This document shows positions 44,353 to 52,297 of a stretch of 64,000 bases of DNA, piece by piece. Both the position numbers and the translations under genes were made by a program. The notes under the pieces were generated by a model. It was not told the DNA's origin and made no database searches. It saw only the letters and a list, made by a program, of their open reading frames with translations. Source of the DNA: Thermococcus sp. MV5 (GTDB taxonomy: Archaea; Methanobacteriota_B; Thermococci; Thermococcales; Thermococcaceae); assembly GCF_012027425.1 (NCBI RefSeq), contig NZ_SNUE01000001.1, forward strand, positions 1 to 64,000, written 5' to 3'. Positions within the stretch are counted from its first letter, which is position 1. Each line of letters starts with the position of its first letter.

Positions 44353-44733
44353 ATGGAATTTAGAGATGTAATCGAAAAAGAGTTGGCTAATCCTAAACTT
44401 TGGACTCTCATCACGTTTAAAACCCCCTATGGACCCGGTGAAACCATGGATCAACTAGCAAATCTTCTTGAAGAACTGGGATGGAAAGTCACCTTTAAAG
44501 CAAACTGGTGGACTGCAGACATCCCATATGGGGTGATCAGATTAGATGCAGAATATGAAGGAAGAGAGAAAATAGTCTTGGGGAGATGGATACTTGGAAG
44601 CAAATGTGAACTTCTTAAAATCGAGAACCTAGACTTGGAAAAAGGCAAAAATGAGTTCTACAGACTAGTAGACGGAATCACGTCAACACTAATATATGAT
44701 CCAGTTATTAGGACTATGAGAGAACAATATTAA
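44353..44733 (+). CDS. Conserved hypothetical protein
   Basis: A 126-residue soluble protein with WTLITFKTPYGPGETMDQLA, LLEELGWKVTFKANWWTADI and GRWILGSKCELLKIENLDL. There are no membrane segments or known catalytic motif. It starts 3 nt after the prenyltransferase, so co-expression is likely. Family not recognised. Confidence 0.7.
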   Translation: MEFRDVIEKELANPKLWTLITFKTPYGPGETMDQLANLLEELGWKVTFKANWWTADIPYGVIRLDAEYEGREKIVLGRWILGSKCELLKIENLDLEKGKNEFYRLVDGITSTLIYDPVIRTMREQY

Positions 44734-44763
44734 CGCCACTTTTTAATATTTAAAAAGGAAAAA

Positions 44764-45564
44764 TCATTCAAGAATCTGATAATAGCCGATCTCTGGTTCA
44801 AAGATTTCACCCTCCGCCAAAAGGGCCCTAATAGCCTCTTCAATGATTTCTACATCATACTTGTCTTGAAGTTTTCTTTGAATAAACTTAAGTGAAACGG
44901 CCATTCCCTTCGATCGAAGAATCTCAAGTACTGCTCTCTTAACTTCTTCCAACCCTTCCTTAACTTTTTCGGCCTCCTCAAAGAATTCTTCCTCAAATGC
45001 AGACTCCTCAGCTTTTTGCTCCATTATCACAGCATAAAGTTCATCAATAGTAGCAAGTAAATCTTCGGATATTCCTTTGTTCTTAGCTATTACTCTCGCT
45101 TTTGCTGTTATTCCATACGTATTATATATCTCAAAGGCCAGCCTTGCTTTCTTGATGTGCTCCACTTTATCTTTTAAGGTTTCATAGCGATGTAATATCC
45201 ACATGTTCGGGTCTACTTTGGTCACTCCCTCGATTAGGACTTGCTTATCATCTCTCCATTCTGTAATTTTACCAATTAGCTGGACCATGTCTCCTTTTTT
45301 CACTAAACGAATGAATCTCGTATCATCCCTAAACCCAAGAACCCATATTACTCCAGTTCCGTCATCAATCTGGAACTTACCATAGGTTTCATCTTCTGCA
45401 ATAATCGGTTCTCTGACTACAGTCCCTACAATTTTTGCTCTGTAAACTTTCCTCGCATCTTTTGTAATTAGATAATTAGGTTCAAAATCACCCTCACTTT
45501 TTACATAAAACCCTTCAAGTATATCCTTTATATAAACTCTAGTTGAAGGTAATCTCTTTTTCAT
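44764..45564 (-). CDS. rpa32: Replication protein A subunit RPA32
   Basis: A 266-residue third RPA subunit. An OB-fold (about residues 35-130, AKIVGTVVREPIIAEDETYG, KFQIDDGTGVIWVLGF) is followed by a linker and a C-terminal winged helix (RAVLEILRSKGMAVSLKFIQ). It overlaps RPA14 by 4 nt. With RPA41 and RPA14 it forms the heterotrimeric single-strand DNA-binding complex. Confidence 0.93.
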   Translation of the reverse strand: MKKRLPSTRVYIKDILEGFYVKSEGDFEPNYLITKDARKVYRAKIVGTVVREPIIAEDETYGKFQIDDGTGVIWVLGFRDDTRFIRLVKKGDMVQLIGKITEWRDDKQVLIEGVTKVDPNMWILHRYETLKDKVEHIKKARLAFEIYNTYGITAKARVIAKNKGISEDLLATIDELYAVIMEQKAEESAFEEEFFEEAEKVKEGLEEVKRAVLEILRSKGMAVSLKFIQRKLQDKYDVEIIEEAIRALLAEGEIFEPEIGYYQILE

Positions 45565-45932
45565 TCTAACCACCCTGCAAGAGCATTTTTAATTTTTGGG
45601 AGAAGCTTTTTTTCGAGTTCTTGCACTTCCTCTAGATATTCGATCTCCACATTGCTAAAGTCCTGAACAACCTCACCGTAAACGTGTATTTCTTCATTCC
45701 TAATGACTCTGCCAATTATCCTCACTGTCTGACCAATTTTTGGTAAGACATTCTCCTCACATTCAATTGGAACGACCCCAGTTCCGTCATCAAGCCAGAA
45801 AATATAGTCTATCTTATCTACCTTGACAACTTTACCAATAAGGGATACCCTAAGATCATCAAGAGTAATTTCAGAGATTTTTCTTTCCACAGCGGGTCTG
45901 CGTCTTTTAATCCGAACTGGCATCTCTTCCAT
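45561..45932 (-). CDS. rpa14: Replication protein A subunit RPA14
   Basis: A 123-residue single OB-fold subunit with DLRVSLIGKVVKVDKIDYIFW, LDDGTGVVPIECEENVLPKI and GQTVRIIGRVIRNEEIHVYG. It is the middle gene of the RPA operon, starting 1 nt after RPA41. Confidence 0.93.
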   Translation of the reverse strand: MEEMPVRIKRRRPAVERKISEITLDDLRVSLIGKVVKVDKIDYIFWLDDGTGVVPIECEENVLPKIGQTVRIIGRVIRNEEIHVYGEVVQDFSNVEIEYLEEVQELEKKLLPKIKNALAGWLE

Positions 45933-45933
45933 A

Positions 45934-46995
45934 TCACTCTACCTCCTCTAAAAGCTCTCTTCTAACTTTTTCAATTTCTCTTTTACAATCTACATCATCC
46001 CAAGAGGAAGCTTTTAATATCAGTCCTAAGAAGCGATCTTCAACAACGTTTCCTCTAACTACTATCTCTTTACCAAGCACATGATAAAATTCATCCTCTG
46101 CTAACTTTCTACCAGCTTCTCTTGCAGTCATGCCCATTTTTATCAGTTCCTTAAGTTTCTCACCTATTTCCTCAGGTTCTACACCGAGAATTTCTACTAC
46201 ATCATCCCCAAATAAAGTGACTCTAATGTAACCTGTAGAATCATCCAAACCAAAGTCAAGAATAGTAGCAGTTATTGGTCTTACTTCTCCATGTTCTATA
46301 CATATCCACGTGTTTGTGGCTGGGTCATAATCAACTTTTCTCCTGCATTGAGGACATGCATCATAAGCGATGACTCTATAAAGTTTGGCTATTGTACCCC
46401 TAACTTCCACAAATTTCTCTCCACCCATTAACTCCCCAATTTTCTTTCTTGTGTAATTATAGCTCCTGACCTCCTCAATAGGCGGAATCTCACTTACTCT
46501 TGGGTCGTCCGGATTTAAAATGACTCTGCTCCTGAAGCTTACATGAAGCTCTGGAAGACCTCTAAGACTCTCTCTTACATCAGCATTTATTATCTTAACC
46601 ACACTTCCGACTTGTATCTCATTGTAATACTTTGCAATTTCAGAATCCCACAGAACAACCCTTGCCCTTCCAGTGCTATCATAGATCATAAGACCCGCTA
46701 CCCTTCCTAAAGAACCATCTTTTTTCTTGTATTCTCTAACAGGGTATTTTCGAAAAACTCTCCCAACTATATTAACTCCTCTCATTCCTGGAACCAAATC
46801 AGCGAGATGCATGAGTGGAGCTTCCTCCTCTTCAGTTTTTACCCCTAGTTCCTCTGCCAGTAAGAGAGCAGCAGCATGCTCAGAGATCTCATTAGTACGT
46901 GCGATCTCATTGATTTTAGCTTCTATCTCTTCCATGCTCATACCTGTTTTTTGCCGTATCCTTTTTACAATCTCATCTTTAGTTATGACTACCAT
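45934..46995 (-). CDS. rpa41: Replication protein A large subunit RPA41
   Basis: A 353-residue large subunit. An N-terminal helical part (about 1-65) precedes an OB-fold (LVPGMRGVNIVGRVFRKYPV ... GLMIYDSTGRARVVLWD) and a second OB domain with zinc ligands CPQCRRKVDYDPATNTWICIEHG. It is first in the operon. The start at 46995 follows GGTGAG. Confidence 0.94.
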   Translation of the reverse strand: MVVITKDEIVKRIRQKTGMSMEEIEAKINEIARTNEISEHAAALLLAEELGVKTEEEEAPLMHLADLVPGMRGVNIVGRVFRKYPVREYKKKDGSLGRVAGLMIYDSTGRARVVLWDSEIAKYYNEIQVGSVVKIINADVRESLRGLPELHVSFRSRVILNPDDPRVSEIPPIEEVRSYNYTRKKIGELMGGEKFVEVRGTIAKLYRVIAYDACPQCRRKVDYDPATNTWICIEHGEVRPITATILDFGLDDSTGYIRVTLFGDDVVEILGVEPEEIGEKLKELIKMGMTAREAGRKLAEDEFYHVLGKEIVVRGNVVEDRFLGLILKASSWDDVDCKREIEKVRRELLEEVE

Positions 46996-47113
46996 ATACA
47001 CTCACCTAAATAGTAATTAATAGAACAGGTATTTAAAGTTTTTGAATTCGCAATAAGCCCTTAATATTTCTCTATATCTCTGAAAAAGAAAAAATAAGCA
47101 GCATAAAGAATTA

Positions 47114-47686
47114 CTACTTGGTGTTTTCGTTTTTTTGTTCCTTCTCTATCTTAGATATCAAGTCAGAATACTCTGCATGAACAACTTTTTTAAAGGCCTC
47201 TTTAATTATGAGGGGATCATTCTCTGGAAAGCCATAAAGCTCAGCAAACTTTTGAGTAGTTCCAAGAATTTTTGTTCTTTCATAGGGCTCCGCATATACC
47301 AAGCCCATTTCCAGCAAACGTTTTATGTGTTCATACACTTGGCTTCCTCTGAGCTTCACTAATTTGCTCTGCTCGATTGGTTGGAGATATGCTATTAATG
47401 CAAGTGTCTTGAGTTCTCCTGTTCTCAGATCCGGTCTCGGCATTAACTGAACCACCATTTGAGAATACTCTTGCTTAACCTGCATTACATATTTGTCTCC
47501 CAAGACTCTTACAACCTCTATTGCACTGTTTCTTTCTGCATATTCAGCTGCTATAAGCTCAATGAGCTTCTCAATATAATCAAGAGATTTTATTCCCAAA
47601 GCCTTCGAAATCTCTTTAACACTTAATGGCCTACCAGATACAAATAAAGCAGCCTCAACCAGAGCCTTGTCCTCAATTAACCCCAT
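47114..47686 (-). CDS. scpB: Segregation and condensation protein B
   Basis: A 190-residue ScpB with two winged helices: LIEDKALVEAALFVSGRPLS, VKEISKALGIKSLDYIEKLI, then PRPDLRTGELKTLALIAYLQPIEQSKLVKLRGSQVYEHIKRLLEMGL. It dimerises on ScpA within the Smc complex. It is encoded 12 kb from scpA-smc but in the same orientation. ATG 47686 follows GGTGATGATC. Confidence 0.92.
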   Translation of the reverse strand: MGLIEDKALVEAALFVSGRPLSVKEISKALGIKSLDYIEKLIELIAAEYAERNSAIEVVRVLGDKYVMQVKQEYSQMVVQLMPRPDLRTGELKTLALIAYLQPIEQSKLVKLRGSQVYEHIKRLLEMGLVYAEPYERTKILGTTQKFAELYGFPENDPLIIKEAFKKVVHAEYSDLISKIEKEQKNENTK

Positions 47687-47759
47687 GATCATCACCTAGA
47701 AAGATACTTCAGAATTAATATTGTATTATTCTTTGTGTTTTATATTGGTTTCGCATTAA

Positions 47760-48068
47760 TTACTTCTCATAAAACACATAATACATGGAAACGTATTTCT
47801 CCTTTTCCAGTAAGAATTCGTCGTCTTCTGGATAATACTTCGCAAGTTCTGGATTTTCACCAGCGAACTTTTTAATAGACTCCATAGAATCCCAGATGGT
47901 TACAAGAAGGAAATGAGCCACTTTGTCCTCATCTTTTCGTGTGAAACATAATTTTAGCAAACCATCAACAGAACTATAATCCGGTACTGCTCTTTCAACC
48001 AAAAATCTCTCATACTCATCAGCTTTCTTAATAGGAACTCCCCCGTGCCATAACCTCATAATTGCCAA
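47760..48068 (-). CDS. ABM-like (dimeric alpha/beta-barrel) protein
   Basis: A 102-residue ferredoxin-like-fold protein: MRLWHGGVPIKKADEYERFL, PDYSSVDGLLKLCFTRKDED and KVAHFLLVTIWDSMESIKKF fit the antibiotic-biosynthesis-monooxygenase/stress-barrel superfamily. Catalysis cannot be inferred. GGAGGTGATATT precedes the ATG region. Confidence 0.72.
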   Translation of the reverse strand: MAIMRLWHGGVPIKKADEYERFLVERAVPDYSSVDGLLKLCFTRKDEDKVAHFLLVTIWDSMESIKKFAGENPELAKYYPEDDEFLLEKEKYVSMYYVFYEK

Positions 48069-48168
48069 AATATCACCTCCTCCTTACTGTATAAACATTT
48101 ATGATATATGAACATTGTGCATTCAAATAATAGGGATAAATTGGAGTTCTGATGATTTTACCATCCAA

Positions 48169-49128
48169 TCATACTTTCAATGCCCATTTAGCACTTTTCC
48201 AAAAGCTGATTATCCCTATACCGCTTCCCACAAGCCAAAGAACGACGAGTATAATGAACTTGAGCTCATGAAATTGCACTTCAAGGATTGAGAACAACAC
48301 TGCCGAGATCGTGAAAATGAGGGAAAGGACAAACAGCTGATAAAAATCAAGCTCACACTCAAGTCTTTCTATGTCTTCTCTCTTTGATCTCTTCAGTGCT
48401 CTGTAGATTAAACAGAATGTCAAAGCATAGAGTAACCAGATAATAGCCTGAGGCCCTATTTCTGGTATTGCTGCTGGATTTATCCCAAAACCCAAAGCTC
48501 CGTAGTATAACAGCAATACCGGAATTAAGAACTTAAGCTCCCTCTTTGTAGGAAGAAGTCCTTCCATATCATCATCTCTACCGAATTTTTGCCTCCAAAT
48601 GTAGATTAAAAGAAGAATAACTCCAAGTGTGCTTACAGCAGACGTGAAAGATGCAAAGGGTGATGGAGAGTTAGAGCTTTCGAGCATCCCAAATACAAAG
48701 GCAAAAAGGTAGGGTCTTTTGAGTAGTACGCTTGGCAACACCTTCCTTTTAGATGTTAGCAGTTCAGCAACGCCTATAGGGAGTATAAAGGACATAAATG
48801 GATGCCAGAAGAGTACTATTACAAGAACCTCAAAGATGCCTATGCCTGCAACGTGAATTGGCGACTCCCACCCGGGATTCCACACGACTTTGGTTATGTA
48901 TGCCTCATAGAGTCCAAAAATAACACCTGCTAAGTATAGTGTTTCGAATCTTGGTTTCCCAAAGCGGTAAACAACTGAACCTAAAATTAGAGTGTGGAGT
49001 CCATAGAGGGGAAGAATTACAAGTAGTCCCCAGAAAGCGAAGAAAGGATAAAGAGTTGCTCCTATCGTAACTTCACCAAAGAAAACTGAGAATGAGGCAA
49101 TGATGAGCCAGAAAAAAGCCCTTCTCAC
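48169..49128 (-). CDS. Polytopic membrane protein, unknown
   Basis: A 319-residue protein with about nine hydrophobic segments and a short charged cytoplasmic loop (RQKFGRDDDMEGLLPTKREL). WNPGWESPIHVAG and GMLESSNSPSPFASF are conspicuous loops. A GTG start at 49128 is served by GGGGTGAA. No transporter family was recognised. Confidence 0.62.
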   Translation of the reverse strand: MRRAFFWLIIASFSVFFGEVTIGATLYPFFAFWGLLVILPLYGLHTLILGSVVYRFGKPRFETLYLAGVIFGLYEAYITKVVWNPGWESPIHVAGIGIFEVLVIVLFWHPFMSFILPIGVAELLTSKRKVLPSVLLKRPYLFAFVFGMLESSNSPSPFASFTSAVSTLGVILLLIYIWRQKFGRDDDMEGLLPTKRELKFLIPVLLLYYGALGFGINPAAIPEIGPQAIIWLLYALTFCLIYRALKRSKREDIERLECELDFYQLFVLSLIFTISAVLFSILEVQFHELKFIILVVLWLVGSGIGIISFWKSAKWALKV

Positions 49129-49259
49129 TATTTCACCCCTACAACTCACCAACTCTTTTTCAAGCTACCTCTTCTTTTTACTTTATGGGTTTTAACATAT
49201 AAGAGTGTTATGAGTATGAGAGTAGGACACAGATGAAAATAAAACAATGTGCAATTTTT

Positions 49260-50042
49260 TTACTCTTCGACTGCTTTCTGTGCGATAAACAGTACGACTT
49301 TGGAATAGTGTCCCATTCCATGCTTTTCTATTCTCTCCCCAAATTTCTCCCAAACCTCATCAAAGGATGGGGTATCAATACCATATATCTTTGGAACATT
49401 CTCGCATGCGAACTCTATTTCCTCCTTGGCCTGCTCCGGAGTGAGTTTTTTGCCGGTGTAATATGCCTTTTTCGTGAGGAGCTTGAGCCCTGTCTCTTTG
49501 AGCATCTCTTCGTATTCTTTTGCACTTAGCCATGTAGCACCACAGATATAGGAAAACACTTTATTTTCCAGCTTTTGGGCATCGCTCTCCATTTCCTCTG
49601 GAGGCATTGCAACAAAGCAAAAGTATCCCTCTGGCTTCAGAATGCGGCTGACCTCATGAAACGTCTTATGAACGCCTTCTTTTCCTCTTGTCATGTGGAT
49701 GTCTTCTAATCCCAGAAAATTAACTACCATGTCAAAGCTTTCATCCGGAAAAGTCATATTAGTAGCATCCATTTGAACAACCCTTATGCGGTTATCGAAG
49801 CCATGTTTCTTGATGTTCTCCTTCGCATTTGTGATATCATTTTGGGCAATATCAATCCCTGTGATCCTAACAGTACTCTCACACTTTGCTATCTCAACAG
49901 CAAAAAATCCATAGCCCGTTGCTAGGTCTAATATTTCCATTTCTGGTTTAATTGGCAAATCTTTTGCAATTTTTGAGCGCAGACCATTGAGTTTTGAAAA
50001 ATATGTGGGATATTCATGGCTGGATATATATTGTTCGTTCAT
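49260..50042 (-). CDS. SAM-dependent methyltransferase (class I)
   Basis: A 260-residue methyltransferase. Motif I is EILDLATGYGFFAVEIAK, followed by ITGIDIAQNDITNAKENIKK, VVQMDATNMTFPDESFDMVV and the FHEVSRILKPEGYFCFVAMPP post-motif. The substrate is unknown. GGTGATACC precedes the ATG. Confidence 0.85.
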   Translation of the reverse strand: MNEQYISSHEYPTYFSKLNGLRSKIAKDLPIKPEMEILDLATGYGFFAVEIAKCESTVRITGIDIAQNDITNAKENIKKHGFDNRIRVVQMDATNMTFPDESFDMVVNFLGLEDIHMTRGKEGVHKTFHEVSRILKPEGYFCFVAMPPEEMESDAQKLENKVFSYICGATWLSAKEYEEMLKETGLKLLTKKAYYTGKKLTPEQAKEEIEFACENVPKIYGIDTPSFDEVWEKFGERIEKHGMGHYSKVVLFIAQKAVEE

Positions 50043-50753
50043 GGTATCACCTAATAACTAGTAATCTTGACTGTTATAATTATTGTGAATTTTTACAACT
50101 TGAAAAAACCTTACTCTCTTTGAAGCGTGGCTCATCCTTGTGAACGGGAGCTTTATGATGATTATCCTAATAATATTTCTTGTGACAAGCTTTTTTTAAT
50201 ATCAAAAACTCAAAATAATATCAGGCAGACCTTGAAAAGATGGTAGGCGTGAGGGGAGAAACAATAGTTTTCCCTGAGAAGGAAAAGTACAATCCATCGC
50301 CTAAACCAACTTATAAAATAACAAAAGTCCTAAACACGACAATAGAGGAGCTCTTTTTATTCGATGAGAATAAACTTTAGAGTTTCTCTATTACCTTCAT
50401 GACCATATTAAAAATAATTGCTCAGCACAAAGAGTACAAAACCTACAACAATTAATCCAAGGAGCATCACTATTGCACTCCCAAGTTTTGAGTAGTCTCT
50501 AAGCTCCTACTCTGACTAAAAAATTCCTTCTGTTTTACCTTCGATATTATTTCAGAATCTTTAGTGGTTTTCCGGTCGATGAAAGAACCACGCAGTGGAC
50601 ACACCTATCTATTTTTGTGTTTAAATTTTAATAAACTTGCTGCTTTTGAAAGTGAAACCTTAAAAGACAGAATTCAATCTACTATCATCTATGGGAATCA
50701 TCGCTGCATTGATATAAAAGCTAACTTTCCATCAAGTCTTATTTCCACAAACA
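50043..50753. other. Intergenic region containing gene remnants
   Basis: About 700 bp with no intact gene. It contains the Xre-type remnant at 50222-50380 (separate entry). On the opposite strand, 50408-50506 encodes only a last transmembrane segment, KLGSAIVMLLGLIVVGFVLF, ending in TAA. That piece resembles the end of the small membrane partners often paired with Xre regulators. A frame at 50564-50827 does not look coding. Confidence 0.45.
50222..50380 (+). pseudogene. Xre-family helix-turn-helix remnant
   Basis: Fifty-one codons without a start encode [40 protein letters not shown] and [12 protein letters not shown] before TAG. This matches the second half of Xre/Cro regulators, where the usual text is ALAxxLGVxRETIxxIExGKYNPSLxLAxKIAxxLxxxIEELFxF. 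Helix 1 and the start codon are lost, and several conserved positions are changed ([15 protein letters not shown]), indicating decay. Confidence 0.65.
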
Positions 50754-51716
50754 TCATTTCCCCGAAGAGTTTCTACTGGGTAATCTCCTCATGTAGAACC
50801 TTTTTCCTTCATACTCAAGTTCAATAAGCTTTCCCTCATCCAAAAGCTTTTCAATGATCCCCCAACCAACATTTGCTTTCCTTAAAAGTTCCTTCACAGC
50901 CTCTTCTCTCATTGGATGAACGCTTGTAATACTTAACAAGTCTTCTTCAACGTTTCCCGTAAAAGTGAAGGCATTTCCTTCGTAGCCAATTAAATATTCA
51001 ACTCTATCAACGACTTTTGCAAAGGTTTGAAACGCTTGATTGATAATTTCTTCTTTTGCCGGCTTAACCCATTTTTCCGTTGGAGGTCTGGTGGGAATTG
51101 AGATATACGCTATATCGGGCTTTAGCTCTTTCAAAAACTCTGCTATCTTCTCAAACTCATTTCCATAATTTATTCCATCAATCAGCATAGTTTCAGTTAC
51201 AAGTTCACCTTTGAACTCTTTTCTAAACTCCAGCATACCCTCCAAAATCATCCCAAGCCTCAGGCTTTTATGAGGTCTGTCTATTTTTCTCCACAGCTCT
51301 TCACTAACAGCATCAACTTTTAAAGAGACAAAGTTAAACCTTAACAACTCTTCCCTAACATCATCACACCATATTAAAGAGGAGTTCGTTAAAATTGCAA
51401 GAGGAATTTCAAGTTCCGTTAAAAGCTCAGCCTCTTTTCCAAGGTTTACATCCAATGTTGGTTCTCCATCAGGGACAAAAGTAATATAATCAATTTTCTC
51501 ATTTCTTGTCTTCACTTCTTCAACTTTTTTCTTAACGTCTTCAAAGATAACTTCTGGACTATAAAACTCCTTTCTTTTAACCTCCATCCTTAGGGTCTTC
51601 CCAACTTGGCAGTAAACACAAGCATAAGAACAAAACTTGTCGGGAATGTTATTTACCCCAAGACTTCTCCCAAGTCTGCGAGAAGGAACAGGACCAAAGG
51701 CAATTAAAGTTCTCAT
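50754..51716 (-). CDS. Radical SAM protein with C-terminal winged helix
   Basis: A 320-residue radical SAM enzyme of the COG0731-like type. FGPVPSRRLGRSLGVNNIPD and CSYACVYCQ carry the iron-sulfur cysteines, and YITFVPDGEPTLDVNLGKE follows. The C terminus, ITSVHPMREEAVKELLRKAN, forms a winged helix. The promoter carries a DtxR-type operator like that of the feo operon, so iron control and a role in metal or Fe-S metabolism are inferred. ATG 51716 follows GGTGATCGTC. Confidence 0.85.
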   Translation of the reverse strand: MRTLIAFGPVPSRRLGRSLGVNNIPDKFCSYACVYCQVGKTLRMEVKRKEFYSPEVIFEDVKKKVEEVKTRNEKIDYITFVPDGEPTLDVNLGKEAELLTELEIPLAILTNSSLIWCDDVREELLRFNFVSLKVDAVSEELWRKIDRPHKSLRLGMILEGMLEFRKEFKGELVTETMLIDGINYGNEFEKIAEFLKELKPDIAYISIPTRPPTEKWVKPAKEEIINQAFQTFAKVVDRVEYLIGYEGNAFTFTGNVEEDLLSITSVHPMREEAVKELLRKANVGWGIIEKLLDEGKLIELEYEGKRFYMRRLPSRNSSGK

Positions 51717-51730
51717 GACGATCACCAAAA

Positions 51731-51755
51731 TTAGGTTAATCTAACACTCTTTAAG
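51731..51755 (-). promoter_or_regulatory. DtxR-type operator at the radical SAM promoter
   Basis: TTAGGTTAATCTAA (51731-51744) lies directly downstream of a TATA-like CCTTAAAG (about 51748-51755, minus strand). It matches one arm and centre of the DtxR consensus TTAGGTTAGSCTAACCTAA. It lies immediately before the gene start and could block initiation. Confidence 0.6.
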
Positions 51756-51781
51756 GTTTTTGTGTTACCACTCCGGTTGGC

Positions 51782-51816
51782 CCTGACCCCCTCCCCCTTG
51801 AATGGCGAGGCTTTCA
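51782..51816 (-). repeat. IS605-type right-end hairpin remnant (copy d)
   Basis: Read on the minus strand: TTGAAAGCCTCGCCATTCAA, then GGGGGAGGGGGTCAGGG. It is a diverged copy of the hairpin repeat at 37751. It lies between the end of the feo-linked membrane gene and the next promoter, so it may now act as a transcription end. Confidence 0.5.
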
Positions 51817-51862
51817 AAAGAAAAATGTAATTAAAAAAGATGGGAAGGCGTAATGGTCATGG

Positions 51863-52297
51863 TCACTGAACTTTCACTGGTTTCTTTGAAACATCCTTAA
51901 CTGACAAGTACGCAAAGATTGAAAGAAGCCCTAATACTAGATAAGACGTTACATCATCCAATGGACTCCATCCAATGAAATCCTCGCTCTTTAGGAGATA
52001 TGCTTCAATCGCACCAGCACCAATAACAAGCAAAGCTAGTATGGCCAGTCCAATGCTTAAAATTGAGCCGGCATAAAGATAGGATGTTGCTTTAAAGTCA
52101 TTTTTCAATGCCTTTTTGAACCCTGTTAAGTAAATTGCACTTATTGTTAACAATACAAAACCAACAAATAAATCTCCTGTTGGGGACACTATCACTGTCA
52201 TTTCTCTTCCAAAGTAGCTTAAGCTTTCTATCATGCCGTAAATAAGATAGAGGGAGCCAAAGATTAAGGTTAAATATTTAACGGTTTTTATTTTCAT
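51863..52297 (-). CDS. Membrane protein linked to feoB
   Basis: A 144-residue protein with four transmembrane segments (about 8-25, 38-58, 74-95 and 113-132). It overlaps the feoB stop by 4 nt (ATGA), so it is translated with the iron transporter. No family was recognised. A role in ferrous iron uptake is inferred from the operon only. Confidence 0.65.
   Translation of the reverse strand: MKIKTVKYLTLIFGSLYLIYGMIESLSYFGREMTVIVSPTGDLFVGFVLLTISAIYLTGFKKALKNDFKATSYLYAGSILSIGLAILALLVIGAGAIEAYLLKSEDFIGWSPLDDVTSYLVLGLLSIFAYLSVKDVSKKPVKVQ

Noticed and set aside
50564-50827. 87-codon plus-strand frame opposite the radical SAM 3' end
   Set aside because: Half of it overlaps coding sequence on the other strand and the rest shows no ribosome site or motif.
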